A stretch of DNA of 64,000 bases from Siderastrea radians (GCA_964017195.1 OZ024888.1:12471701-12535700), one strand, 5' to 3'. Positions 36,101 to 48,111 are shown, counted from the stretch's first letter. The notes: generated by a model not told the origin, from the sequence alone. Translations and numbers: made by a program.

Positions 36101-37903
36101 AATGCGCTCCGTAATGAAGTAAAATATCGGCGAATAAGCTTGACCAGCACTTCTAGCTGTTTGGATATCTTTTGCTTGACTCGTACAATAACCAAGAAGA
36201 TCCTTGAATAATGGGCACGTGAATCACAGCAGTCCTAAGCGTTAGTGCATACGCCAAACCGGTTTGAAACCGGTTTTCCTGGTTGTGAGTTAATTATTCA
36301 TCCAGAGTTGGGGACGGTGCTAATCGGTTGCTTGCAGTGGTTTCTCGTCTTCTCGTTCTCCGGGAACCACTGCTCGCAGGGTACGTGCGTGGCTGTTTAA
36401 GGGCAATTCCTAATTGATGGCTTCTAATAATTTTAGTAATTTACGAATATACCGTACCGTGAGATGGGGTCCAGGAAAAAGGGGAGATAAATGTACGGGA
36501 AGTGGGAAAACAGAGGGCGTTAAATAGTGACTATTGGATAAATTGACGTAATTATCACGTAATTATGACTTCCCGTACATTTATCTCCCCTTTTTCCTGG
36601 ACCCCATCTCACTTCCGATGGATACAAGTGACCAATGGAACCACATAAAAAGAACCATTAATGTTTCCTTTCCAAATCGATGGTAAATTTGGCTTTTCAC
36701 CCGGATCTCTGTTGGATGATGTTAGCTAAATGTCGTTCCACAGAAACGAAAGGCGATGACGGGAGGGTAACGAACAATAAAAGAAAAAGGCAGAAAAAGA
36801 CAAGAAAGGGACGAAACTGATGCGGATCAATCTAGGTTCACAGGAAAAGGTCAAAATTTTACCTCAAGTTAGATAAAAAATGGGATAATTTTCGTAGAAA
36901 TTGGCCCTTGGAGCCGTTTTAAGTGCAAAGTATCTCCTTAACCGCTAAAAAGGAACCAGTGGCTAAAAAAAGGTATCGGCGTTAAATGTTCAATGGGCTA
37001 AAACTAGGTACTAGCGGTACTCTGAAGCCGAATTTTTTTTCGAAAATACGTCAAGAGACGAAAAATTAATAAAACCGAAAAAAATATAGTGTTCTTACCC
37101 AGGTGACTCCAATACTTTTCAGTGATGTAGTCCTCGCATAACCTGTTCTCAAATGAAAGGTAGAATTTGTACTTTTGAAGGCAGTCTTTATTTCGGTTCT
37201 TAGAACAAGATCTTGGATCACCGAAATTTTTGCCAGAACAACCTCCAAACACATCGACCTTTATGTACTTTTTCAGCTCGCGGGCAAACGATATTCGCAG
37301 TTGAGGCCGGCAGTTACTAACCATCCAGGCCACAAGTTCTAATTTTCCTTTAGTATAATCTGTTACGGTTGCCGTTTTGTTCATCTTTAATACATCTTCG
37401 CGACTGAGTTGCTCGTAGCTTCCATAGCGTCCCCAAATGTCCGAATCAGTTCTATAATGCCACGTCAAGTTGAACAGGCCGTTTAATCGTTTTGGGTTCG
37501 GGGTTAACACTGGGCTTTCCCATATTGCATACACCCAGCGCTGTGAATTAGGTCTGCTTTTCAATAATGATTTCAGGACGTCTGAACTCGGCATGTTTTT
37601 AGCGTGAAACACAACTATGTCGCTCTCGTTAAACCGCTCCTTTTTGTAGGTAAGTTCAAAATGTTCCGAACAGCATCCGCTCTCCTTCCTCACCCAATTG
37701 TTCCATCCCCAGAACCTGGTATAGACTAGAACCACTGTCTTGGGGCTTTGTCTTTGCACTGACATTTCATGTGCTGCTGTCTTTTTCAACAGGTGCCAAG
37801 GCACATCAGTTTGAACATCAAACTCATGTACCTTAAATAGGATGACAATTGCACAACCAGTTATAAAGAGAGCAACAAACATTGGTCTCTTACTTTCCGC
37901 CAT
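33112..37903 (-). CDS. Alpha-1,3-fucosyltransferase (GT10), gene 2, two exons
   Basis: Exon 1 is 37903-37099 and exon 2 is 33455-33112, encoding 382 residues. Donor CACCTGG/GTAAGAAC and acceptor TTTTTCAG/GCGAAGAAAA rejoin a split glycine codon and give SHLGEENIVPVVLGGANY. The plan is signal-anchor (residues 8-23), stem (DVPWHLLKK), catalytic domain with WESP, WHYRTDSD and YKFYLSFENRLCEDYITEK, and a C-terminal region with FCHMCKSF cysteines. The 3.6-kb intron contains the complete 2.8-kb Mutator-like element 33583-36383. It is predicted to act in the Golgi on GlcNAc-containing glycans. Exon 1 is identical in protein to the orphan E1 at 29217-30021. Confidence 0.88.
33944..34109. repeat. Inverted repeat inside the Mutator-like element
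   Basis: Left arm GCACAGGCTTACCATCCTCT plus GTTTGTGTTGCGGACCTG; right arm CAGGTCCACAACACAAACAG plus AGGATGGTAAGCCTGTG. About 45 bp with two mismatches and a loop of about 70 bp. Also present at 41826-41990 in unit 2. Confidence 0.85.
34112..34321 (+). pseudogene. Cys-rich domain exon remnant in the Mutator-like element
   Basis: The plus frame reads LDEIEERDIEVAARPGQ, then VCTCTRFCLRETGGNGCPC, and ends before a GAG/GTATTTAAG donor-like site. The C-x-C...C...GCPC spacing looks like a small zinc-binding module. Later cysteines expected after RSAQQL seem lost (PSSTRNRK). I cannot name the family. In unit 2 the frame is cut by the 828-bp insertion. It could be a captured host exon or a decayed part of the element's own gene. 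Confidence 0.4.
34600..36092. other. Non-coding interior of the Mutator-like element
   Basis: No gene recognised. One stretch ends in a donor-like CAGTTACATGTAAGT (about 35090-35106). A GC-rich repeat GCGGCACTGCAGAGCGTTGC lies near 36030. Confidence 0.4.
36459..36612. repeat. Palindrome in the E1-side intron, unit 2
   Basis: Same palindrome as 28577-28730, with TATTGGATAAATTGACG in the spacer. It shows that the inverted copy predates the unit 1/unit 2 duplication. Confidence 0.85.
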
Positions 37904-38866
37904 TTCAAAGCGTGTGTTGGGTGATATAGTCACGCATATGTGAATTGTGAATTAAAAAGACAAAAATATATATTATATTAGTCACTCTTCTGCGCTACTA
38001 ATTGGCACCCTTCCCAATTAACCTGTCTTAAATAATCAAATCAAATCAAATATATGTAATTCACCGACTTGTGTATGTGCACGGATAACTGAACTGTCTG
38101 AATAAATACAAAATACACCCGTTACTTGTGTGTGTGTGTGCACGAAAAACTGAAGTGTCTGAATAAAATACAAATTACATCCGTTACTGTGTCTGTATAA
38201 ACTGCAAAAGTTTCGGAGGACTCGTAAAAGTGGTGGAAACGTGTCGGTTTCAAAAGCATTGTTCCAGTTACACTCGTGTTTCCATGGAGTCACGACAGCG
38301 CGAGTTACGATATTAATCTCTGATAGACGTCAGCTTGTGTCGAGGATATACCCGAAAAATTTGGGAAATATGCCTTGTTGTAAGGTCTTCCGTTGGTGGC
38401 TTATTTTCGGGAAGCCGGTTGGAGGAGAGAAATAATTGAATAGCATTTTGAGTTAAAAAATGGAACAACCTTGGCTTAATTGAACTATTTTGAGAAGGAG
38501 ACAATTTCTGTCCGTCTGACTTGCTTTTTAGAAATTCAGTCCCGAGCATTTATCATCAGTGTTGCCAGTGAGAAAGCCGATGAAGCAATGGCCTGTAATG
38601 CCTTTTGTATGGCGCAAACTCCAAATAATTAAAAGAGCGCTGGCCCTTCCAACAGAAGGCTGATTAAACGGCTGATCGATAGGCTTTAGAGCTGTTATAT
38701 TCCGCTTCAGAAATATTAATATTTACTGGTCAGTGCGATTTTCACGAAAAAGTAACCAAGCTCTTACACATCTCATTTTTAACATCCCCCCTGGATATCT
38801 CCTTGCATGCAAATTTGAGATGGGGGTCAAAATTTTCCATTTCCCACTTTGTTTGATTCTTACAGA

Positions 38867-39417
38867 GAATTACTCTTAAGTGTGAAGAAGATCATCACAG
38901 TTATAGACGCAACTTTTGCAGTTGCGAAATGAGGGCTTGAAAAAAATTCAGGCATGTAGGAGATTCAAACCCCTGACCCTCTGCGATACCGGTGCAGCGC
39001 TCTAACCAACTGAGCTAACAAGCTAACTGGGAGCTGGTCATTTTTTCAGGCTTTCATTTCACTACTGCACAAGTTGCGTCTGTAACTGTTGGGATGATTT
39101 TCTTCACATTTAATTCTTCATCTTGCAGTTCTAATATATGATATTCTTATATTTATTATTTCACCTTCATTCTTCACGGGTTTTTAACGAACTGACTAAA
39201 TGACCAGCTCCCAGTTAGCTTGTTAGCTCAATTGGTTAGAGCGCTGCAGCGGTATCGCAGAGGTCAAGGGTTCGATTCCCGTTCAAACCTGAATTCTTTC
39301 AGGCTTTCATTTCGCAACTGCGCAAGTTGCGTCTGTAACTGCGATGATCTTCTTCACATTTAACTCTTCATTCCGCAGTCTAATATATGATATTCATATA
39401 TTTCATTATTTCAATAA
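38867..39417. mobile_element. Inverted pair of tRNA-derived SINEs, unit 2
   Basis: Equivalent of the three SINE pieces in unit 1: minus copy at about 38867-39040, body fragment at 39041-39157, plus copy at 39207-39417. Sequence is nearly identical, with the same A and B boxes. Confidence 0.7.
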
Positions 39418-39586
39418 TTATACCATTGATAACTTTTATTAGTTTAGGATTAGTGGACGAATGTAGACTAGCATAAATGAAAGCTCCTAATTGTAACATA
39501 CTCCACGGAAACAATCACCGAGATCATCCCTGTAGGCTTTTACCCGGCGGTTTAGCGCAATGGGAGGCATTATCATCGATCCAATC

Positions 39587-39924
39587 TAGGGCTGAAACGA
39601 GATAGCGATGCATCGGTGAACCACGATATTTTTCAACGATACGAATATCGATATTTATACAAGATATCGCGATATTACGATACAATAAAATATGCTTCAT
39701 CAACAAATTTCTGAAATCACTGTCTTTAATATTCCTTACCCAAGCTTGATGTTGTGTTATTACTATGTTAAATTTGTTATTATGGAAATAATTATTTGTA
39801 AGTAGTGTAAGTTGATGGTAGCTAGTTTTGTCGCGCACAGTAATGTATCGTACCGTGTGTCGTATCGTGGCCCTTGTATCTAGATCTGAATCGTATCGTG
39901 GGAAAAAGTATCGTTGCAGCCCTA
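39587..39924. mobile_element. hAT-like MITE, unit 2
   Basis: Copy of 31705-32042, shifted by 7,882 bp, with the same TAGGGCTG...CAGCCCTA ends. It was inherited through the segmental duplication, not by a new insertion. Confidence 0.88.
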
Positions 39925-39955
39925 ATCCAGCCCAACAGTTGTATCGCGTGAATAG

Positions 39956-40681
39956 AGAAGGCAGTGTCTAGATACCCGGCGGCCGGGTAAGGATGTTTCA
40001 AGAATAAATACCTTGGAGTCTGGCATATTCTGACGGTTTGAAAAATTCGATGTTTGTTTAGAATTGCCAAGCGGTCAGAAAAGTATTTTGGTTTGCAGTT
40101 GACAAGTTTTCCGAGCTTGTGTATACTAGAAAATCGCGACGTTTGCGACACTTCGGATGGATGTTTCGAGAATAAATACCTGGGAGTCCGAAATTTTCGA
40201 AGGATTTGACGGGAAGGCATATTCTAACGGTTTGCAAATATTCCGTGTTTGTTTAGAATTACCAAGCGAGTTAGAAAAGTATTTTGGTTTTGTAGTTGAC
40301 GAGTTTTCTGAGCTTGTGTATACTAGAAAATCGCGATGTTTGCAACACTTCGAATGATGTGTCTAGATCCGCCAGTCAGAAGCGCGCAGAATTTTGGACG
40401 GAATTTCTCATTCAAACGTCCTTGGAGTATTCAAAGTTTGTGCAGAATTACCAAGCAATTCAAAAAACTAATTTGTTTTGTAGTTGACGAATTTCCTGAG
40501 CTTTTAAATACTATAAAATGGCTATATTCGCGACACTTGGCCTAAACTCTAAACAAATATCGAATTCTTTCAGAACGTTAGAATAAACCCTTCTGTCGAA
40601 ATCCTTCGAAATTTCTGGACTGCCGGGTATTTAGTCTTGAAACATCCGTACTCCTTCTGGATATCTATAGACAGTGCCTCC
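39956..40681. mobile_element. Foldback element, family GGCAGTGTCTAGATACC, copy 3
   Basis: Equivalent of 32074-32799, with single-base differences only. Confidence 0.6.
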
Positions 40682-40992
40682 TTTTAATGGTCAGGTTACC
40701 AGCTGGTCAGTTTTTATGTTTTATTCTCCTTTATTTTATTTTGGCTTTCCAAAAAAATGAAGCCAATATTTGCAAAAATTCATTAACCTAAACACAAATT
40801 CGAGTTTTCAACTTTGCCCAGTTTATGTTGAATTTCCCTTGCTTCCTCTGTTTTACGTATTTCCTCCATATTCGTTTATTAATTATAAACAAATTGTGTT
40901 TCTTGGCGTAGTTTTTAGTAATCAATAATATTTCCCGTAGACCTTAGAAGACTCGTTACTGTACCTTACAACAAATTGCTCAATCTGGTAAT

Positions 40993-43900
40993 TTAATTGT
41001 TCCACATATTTCTAATAAGTTGGTCCTTTTGATTACACCGACCCTTCTTCATCCAATGTTCTGTAAGGTCGTCGTAAACCTTCCGTTTGGGTGGATTTTT
41101 AGGGTCAAAACTTTTACACATATGGCAAAATGAGGTCATGGGTGATTCATCTACCTTGTATTTCAGTCTCCATTTGAAGTACTCGTTATAAGCGGTATTG
41201 TTTTTGTCCAGATACTGAAGATATTCTGCTACTTGTTTCACAGTTTTGAAGTCCAAAACATTGATATAGGAACCAGGAATAGCCAGCTTCGTATAGTTAG
41301 CACCTCCCAACACAACTGGGACAATATTTTCTTCGCCTGAAAAATACGGAAAATTGATAGATTATTACGTAAGGGATCAAATCCCTTATACATGGGTCCC
41401 TTCCAAAAATATACACTTTAAAACCTCACGCGTCTAATTTTAACATCTGACCATCGTGCGTGGTACCCTGCGAGCAGTGGTTCCCGGCGAACAAGAGGAC
41501 GAGGAACCACTGCAAGCAACCGTTTGGATTTCCATAGAGCATGCGCGAGTGACGGAGTGCCCGTTGTCTGAGCTGTCAGTTTTGGCCAATCAAATCAAAC
41601 ACGCGCCCAGGACGAACGCGCGACAAAAGGTCAACAATTCAACTGGAAAAAGATATAAATTGTAGCCTTAAAGTTTATTTCCAATCCGTACTGGGCAGAC
41701 TCAACGGTTTGTTTTGTTTTTTGTTTTGAAAAACTGCTTACGTCATGTACGACTTTATGAAATGTACCAAATCGTGACATCTTACATAAAGTGAAACTGC
41801 AATTATTGTCTCCCGCCATCATGGATGTGAGCACAGGCTTACCATCCTCTGTTTGTGTTGCGGACCTGTTCAAAAAGCCTTGATTATCGTATTCACAAAA
41901 TCCTTTGTACACAACCGAAGCGGCCATTAATATACAGCTAGCACAGGTCCACAACACAAACAGAGGATGGTAAACCTGTGATGTGAGCTTTACTCTTGAT
42001 GAAATTGAAGAAAGAGACATTGAGGTGGCCGCGCGGCCAGGACAAGAAGGCCTACTCTGGGACCCAAAGTCGCCTAAAGTCGCCTAAAGTCGCCTAAAGT
42101 CGCTCTAAGTCGCCCAAAGTCGCCCAAAGTCGCTCTAAGTCGCCTTAAATCCCTTGTATATAGTTTACATATTAATAGTAAACTATGTAAAACTTAATAT
42201 AGTTTATTTTCAGTTTGCTTGCCAAGGCTGTTGCCTAGCCAGAGCCCTATACAATAAAATGCCCAAGGAATCATCCTGGGGCCCCTAAGTTTCTTGTTGT
42301 GACACTTACTAACTCACAGGTTTCACTTAATGCCTTACATTTTGGCCTGTGACCAATTCGGCAACAACCTTGCTTGCTAGCTGTTGTTAAGGTCATTGTT
42401 CCATGTTTATGTACTACTAATGTCTTTAGTGTGCGGGTCCATACCAACATCACAAGAGGTCATTAGAAATTCCAAGGGGGGTGGGGGCAGTGGAGGCTCT
42501 TGAAAGCCACCAAACTAGAATTTCCAGAAGGGTGGGGTGGAATAGGGGGTTGGTGGAGCATTCAAACTAAAACATTTTCATGGGGATAGTTTGGATATTT
42601 TCTGTAACAATGCATTATGGTGTACCATGATGATTCCCATGTATATGTATACCACAACTGTACTTAGGTTCACCTTGGCATTTCCAATTAAGTCACTGAA
42701 GGTTACCTAAAATTGCCTAAAGTCGCTCAAAATCGCCCAAAGTCGCCCAAAGTCGCCCAAAATTGCCTTAAATCGCCCAAAATCGCCCGTAATTTTGGAC
42801 AAGATAAGCTAAAATCGCCTAAAGTCGCCTTAAGTCGCCCAAAGTTACGGCGACTTTGGGTCCCAGAGTAGGCCTACAAGATAACATCTCGGTGTGTACA
42901 TGCACTAGGTTTTGTTTACGGGAAACAGGAGGAAATGGCTGCCCGTGTCGTAGTGCCCAGCAGTTGCCATCCAGCACGACGAACCGCAATTTTTTTGCGG
43001 TGTGTGTTGCAGGAAGATTCTTCCAAAAATAACGAGGTATTTAAGTCTATTTTATTTTTCTCATGTGGAAAATTTTCGTACAGCTCCAAAATGCACTCTA
43101 TTTCATAAATTATCTATGTTTTTTCCTTACGTTCCATCGTGTGAGGCACACAAACAATTCGGTGCTGAGCCTGCACAGTATGGACTGGAAATCAACTTTA
43201 AGTATTCTCGTTTCCAGAGCCTACGATCTGTTCGGTCAGCGGTGGGATCGTAGGGCTCTGGTATCAGCCATTACTGGATGTCCTGAAATTCACGATATCC
43301 GGTAGCGCATGTCTAATTCGTTAAGGTGCTATTGGGCCTGCTCTATTCTCGTCCATGGAGCTCTGGGCATGACAATTCTGACAACATCCGAGAAATTTGA
43401 ATTCCTATCGATCGAGTTGTCGTGTTAGATCGTTTAAAAGCTGTTGGGGACCCTCTAAATCTCCTGCAATTAGCGGAAAACCTGGAGCTTTAAAAGGAAC
43501 AAACTTATCTGCCTTTCGTGCCGTAGTTGTTTCAGAAGAACGATTGTCCCTGCATTTTGCTCACGGGTTTTGGATTTGTATCTGGCCTGAATAGAGGTAT
43601 TGCATTTGCGTTATACTGAATTGTACAGTTATTTTATCACATTCGTCTGGTTTCTGTTGTGGGAAAATGTCAATTGTGTACTTATCGTTTGGCACCTAAA
43701 CGCTACACTGTCGTACGTTTTACCCCATCGAAAATTTCCAGAAGCATTTGGCGCCCAAGTTTTTTAAACATTGACCTCAAGAGGTCATTAGAAAAGTTCA
43801 TGAGGCAGTTACAGGTAAGTTTATTTGTGGACAAGCTGTAGTTTTGTAGAAAATGCTGTAGCAAGGAAAGAATCGCTGGCATTTAGCGACAATCTCTAAC

Positions 43901-46722
43901 ACTTTGAATTCTTACGTGCTTAGCCAAACAGCAAAATTTGGTCGCTTAATCTGCCCTAAGCCACATTCCTTGCGTGGAATTTGATTAAGTCAATATATTA
44001 ATTAATGCCCTGATTAATTCAATCGGAAATAAAACGTTATGCGTAGAAGCCCAAAAATTGTAACGTTATTGCGCATACAGTTTGAATCGGCCAAATAATA
44101 ATAAATTTTTGGCCGTTACCAGAGCTACAGGAGAAGTAATTTTAAAAAAGCCGCGTAGCTCTGGGGACGAGAATGAATTTTAAGCTGCTGAAATTTCTTC
44201 GCTATTTTCGCTTTTTTGTGCCAGTGAAAGGGCTTTCGATTATTTTTAGCATTTTGGCGGCTTTTTAATGACCAAGAAATCAAGGAATGTTTGTTCGTAA
44301 TAAAGCGAGCCTCCTCCGCGCTTACCCACAATTTTCAGCGAGCGCTCGCAGAAAATTAATTACCATTAATATTTACAAGCCAATCTAGGATCGATCATGA
44401 AGGTTTTGAAAATCAGCACTAGATAAATCGAGAACATTTCACATTCCTTTCAGATCAGAAAAACTCTTTTATTAATACCTTTTATTTTCTTCGTTATTAC
44501 CGCACAGGATGGAAATTGATTTCAACTTAAATATACAGGCATTGATGAAAACAAAACTTACTGAAGATACAGAAGATAGCTGAGCGGACTGCATCACTAG
44601 CAAATCTGATTTTTCAATTTTCTGTTTGCAAACCTTGTAATTATTTCTTGTCCTTTTCTGCAATTCCAGGGATAAGTTTATGGAAAAAATCGAGGTGTTG
44701 TTCTTAGGCATCGAAGGCTTTGAAGCTTTCGCTTTAGCGGCACTGCAGAGCGTTGCACTGCGGCACTGCAGAGGAGTCCGGTCGTCGCATTTCTAATTCA
44801 GCGCGTGAAGAATGCGTTCCGTAATGAAGTAAAATATAGGCGAATAATCTTGACCAGCAATACTATTTGTTTGGATATCTTTTGCTTGACTCGCACAATA
44901 ACCAAGAAGATCCTTGAATAATGGGCACGTGAATCACAGCAGTCCTAAGCGTTAGCGCATACGTCAAACCGGTTTGAAACCGGTTTTCCTGGTTGTGAGT
45001 TAATTTATTCATCCAGAGTTGGGGACGACGCTAAACGGTTGCTTGCAGTGGTTTCTCGTCCTCTCGTTCTCCGGGAACTACTGCGAGCAGGGTACGTGCG
45101 TGGCTGTTTTAAGGGCAATTCCTAATTGATGGGTTCTAATAATTTTATGTAATTTACGAACATACCGTATACTTGTTTAAATTTCGAGCAGAATAGGACT
45201 TTACGATAGAATGCTGCAAAACAGGCATTTTCAGGGGTTTTTTTTCGATTTTTCATCGATCTCAGTCTTAAAATGACCAGGAGTTACCACCAGTGAAAAT
45301 GCATCAAAATAGTCTAACCATCATGAAAACGTCATAATTACGTCAATTTATCCAATAGTCACTATTTAACGCCCTCTGTTTCCCACTTCCGTACATTTCC
45401 CCCCCTTTTTCCTGGACCCCATGTCACTTCCGATGAATACAAGTGACCAATGCAACTACATAAAAAGAACCATTAATGTTTCCTTGCCAAATCGATGGTA
45501 AATTTGGCTTTTCACCCAGTTCTCTGTTGGGTGATGTTCGCAAATGCCGTTCCACAGAAACGAAAGGCGATGACGGGAGGGTAACGAACAATAAAAGGAA
45601 AAGGAAGAAAAAGACAAGAAAGGGACGAAACTGATGCGGAGCAATTTAGGTTCACAAAAAAAGGTCAAAATTTTACCTCAAGTTAGATAAAAACAATGCG
45701 ATAATTTTCGTAGAAATTGGCCCTTGTAGCCGTTTTAAGTGCAAAGTATCACCTTAACCGCTAAAAAAGAACCTGTGGCTAAAAAAGAAAGGTATCGGCG
45801 TTAAATGTTCAATGGGCTAAAACTAGGTCCTAGCGGTACTCTGAAGCCGAATTTTTTTTTCTAAAATACATCAAGAGACGAAAAATTAATAAAACCAAAA
45901 AAATATAGTGTTCTTACCCAGGTGACTCCAATACTTTTCAGTGGTGTAGTCCTCGCACAACCTGTTCTCAAATGAAAGGTAGAATTTGTACTTTTGAAGG
46001 CAGTCTTTATTTCGGTTCTTAGAACAAGATCTTGGATCACCGAAATTATTGCCAGAACAACGTCCAAACACATCGACCTTTATGTGCTTTTTCAGCTCGC
46101 GGACAAAAGATATTCGCAGTTGAGGCCCGCAGTTACTAACCATCCAGGCCACAAGTTCTGATTTTCCTTTAGTATAATCTGTTACGGTTGCCGTTTTGTT
46201 CATCTTTAATACATCTTCGCGACTGAATTGCTCGTAGCTTCCATAGCGTCCCCAAATGTCCGAATCAGTTCTATAATGCCACGTCAAGTTGAACAGGCCG
46301 TTTAATCGTTTTGGGTTCGGAGTTAACACTGGGCTTTCCCATATTGCATACACCCAACGCTGTGAATTAGGTCTGCTTTTCAATAATGATTTCAGGACGT
46401 CTGAACTCGGCATGTTTATAGCGTGAAACACAACTATGTCGCTCTCGTTAAAGCGCTCCTTTTTGTAGGTAAGTTCAAAATGTTCCGAACAGCATCCGCT
46501 CTCCTTCCTCACCCAATTGTTCCATCCCCAGAACCTGGTATAGACTAGAACCACTGTCTTGGGGCTTTGTCTTTGTACTGACATTTCATGTGCTGTTGTC
46601 TTTTTCAACAGGTGCCAAGGCACATCCCTTTGAACATCAAACTTCTGTACCTTAAATAGGATGACAATTGCACAACCAGTTATAAAGAGAGCAACAAACA
46701 TTGGTCTCTTACTTTCCGCCAT
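40993..46722 (-). CDS. Alpha-1,3-fucosyltransferase (GT10), gene 3, two exons
   Basis: Exon 1 is 46722-45918 and exon 2 is 41336-40993, giving 382 residues, with the same phase-1 junction and split glycine codon as gene 2. Exon 1 differs from units 1 and 2 at a few residues (KVQKFDVQRDVPW, KKTTAHEM, KHIKVDVFGRCSGNN, EDYTTEK), and several of these match unit 0. In the GT10 motif DYITEK is DYTTEK. Exon 2 is the unit 2 copy (INVLDFKTVKQVAEYL). The 4.6-kb intron contains a Mutator-like element (41464-45094), which itself carries an 828-bp element. It has a type II membrane layout and a predicted Golgi role as in gene 2. Confidence 0.87.
41464..45094. mobile_element. Mutator-like element, unit 2, with nested insertion
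   Basis: Same element as 33583-36383. Flanks are the perfect 9-bp repeat CGTGCGTGG (41455-41463 and 45095-45103). Total length is 3,631 bp because an 828-bp element sits at 42048-42875. Without it the length is 2,803 bp minus the 6-bp duplication. Confidence 0.85.
42048..42875. mobile_element. 828-bp element with 6-bp target duplication and decamer arrays
   Basis: Perfect ends AGGCCTACTCTGGG and CCCAGAGTAGGCCT continue into GACCCAAAGTCGCC and its complement. Flanks are ACAAGA at 42042-42047 and 42876-42881; unit 1 has the empty site GGACAAGATAAC at 34161. Just inside both ends are arrays of a 10-bp unit, AAAGTCGCCT, with variants: about nine units at 42064-42150, and about a dozen at 42716-42850. 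The middle is unique and non-coding. A 6-bp duplication is unusual; Dada elements make 6-7 bp. Confidence 0.85.
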
Positions 46723-47147
46723 TTCAAAGCGTGTGTTGGGGGATATAGTCACGCATATGTGAATTGTGAATTAAAAAGACAAAAATATATATTATATTAG
46801 TCACTCTTCTGCGCTACTAATTGGCACCCTTCCCAATTAACCTGTCTTAAATAATCAAATCAAATCAAATATATGTAATTCACCGACTTGTGTATGTGCA
46901 CGGATAACTGAACTGTCTGAATAAATACAAAATACACCCGTTACTTGTGTGTGTGTGTGCACGAAAAACTGAACTGTCTGAATAAAATACAAATTACATC
47001 CGTTACTGTCTTACTGTGTCTGTATAAACTGCAAAAGTTTCGGAGGACTCGTAAAAGTGGTGGAAACGTGTCAGTTTCAAAAGCATTGTTCCAGTTACAC
47101 TCGTGTTTCCATGGAGTCACGACAGCGCGAGTTACGATATTTGAAAA

Positions 47148-47566
47148 GACGGAATCCATTAGGAAATTGAGTAATTTTAATTTTCAGAGGACAAAAACCT
47201 TTACCAGAATAATTTAAGGCATATCGCATTCTTTTTTACCTTTTTTGAGAGCTATGGATGTAATTTGTTATTTGTAATAACCCCAAAGACAATTTCTTAT
47301 GGGAGCCCGAGAAAACAAATGTCAAATTTCACAAAATGAAATGTTACGCATAAGAATTTACCTATTTTACCTGTGTTTACACAATTCCTGTGAAATTTGA
47401 AATTTAATTTCACGGGCTCCCATAAGAAATTGTCTTTGGTGTTATTACAGGTAACTTACTATGTCTATAGCTCTTAAAAAATGTAAAAAAGAATGCGATA
47501 TACCTTGAATTATCCTGGTACAAGATTTTTGTCCACTGATTACTCGATTACCTGATGGATTCCGTC
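47148..47566. mobile_element. TTAA-flanked foldback MITE (GACGGAATCCAT termini), unit 3
   Basis: About 419 bp. Ends GACGGAATCCATTAGG and the complement of CCTGATGGATTCCGTC lead into arms covering nearly the whole element, with ATATCGCATTCTTTTTTAC in both arms. TTAA lies at the right end (47567-47570); at the left the site has decayed to TTGAAAA. Units 1 and 2 have the empty site ACGATATTAATCTCTG. Confidence 0.82.
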
Positions 47567-48111
47567 TTAATCTCTGATAGACGTCAGCTTGTGTCGAGGA
47601 TATACCCGAAAAATTTGGGAAATATGCCTTGTTGTAAGGTCTTCCGTTGGTGGCTTATTTTCGGGAAGCCGGTTGGGGAAGAGTAATAATTAAATAGCAT
47701 TTTGAGTCAAACAACCTCGGCTTAATTGAACTATTTTGAGAAGGAGACAATTTCTGTCTGTCTGACTTGCTTTTTAGAACTTCAGTCCCGGGCATTTATC
47801 ATCAGTGTTGCCAGTGAGAAAGCCGATGAAGCAATGGCCTGTGTAATGCCTTTTGTATGGCGCAAAACTCCAAATAATTAAAAGAGCGCTGGCCCTTCCA
47901 ACAGAAGGCTGATTAAACGGCTGATCGATAGGCTTTAGAGCTGTTATATTCCGTTTCAGAAATATTAATATTTACTGGTCAGTGCGATTTTCACGAAAAA
48001 GTAACCAAGCTTTTACACATGTCATTTTTAACATCCCCCCTGGATATCTCCTTGCATGCAAATTTGAAATGGGGGTCAAAATTTTCCATTTCCTACTTTG
48101 TTTGATTCTTA

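Larger units (their letters stand above)
33583..36383. mobile_element. 2.8-kb Mutator-like element with 9-bp target duplication, unit 1
   Basis: A 2,801-bp element with ends TACCCTGCGAGCAGTGGTT and the complement of AACCACTGCTCGCAGGGTA. The arms continue to about 60 bp (CGAACAAGAGGACGAGGAAC, then CACTGCAAGCAACCG). Flanks are CTTGCGTGG (33574-33582) and CGTGCGTGG (36384-36392). The empty site CATCGTGCGTGGCTGTTTTA exists at about 58794-58813. Nine bases is the Mutator (MULE) duplication length. No MULE transposase is seen. The interior has a Cys-rich open stretch and a 45-bp inverted repeat. Confidence 0.82.
28211..44802. repeat. Recent tandem segmental duplication (units 1 and 2)
   Basis: Unit 1 is 28211-36092 and unit 2 is 36093-44802. 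Both begin GCGTGAAGAATGCGCTCC. Corresponding points are offset by 7,881-7,882 bp through E1, the SINEs, the hAT MITE, the foldback element and E2. The offset grows only where an 828-bp element entered unit 2 (42048-42875). The E1 coding sequences give identical proteins, and differences are scattered single bases. A third, more diverged unit starts at 44803 with the same word (GCGTGAAGAATGCGTTCC). Confidence 0.9.

Noticed and set aside
42064..42850. CRISPR-like short direct repeats (AAAGTCGCCT)
   Set aside because: Contiguous 10-bp tandem units without spacers, inside a eukaryotic transposon.
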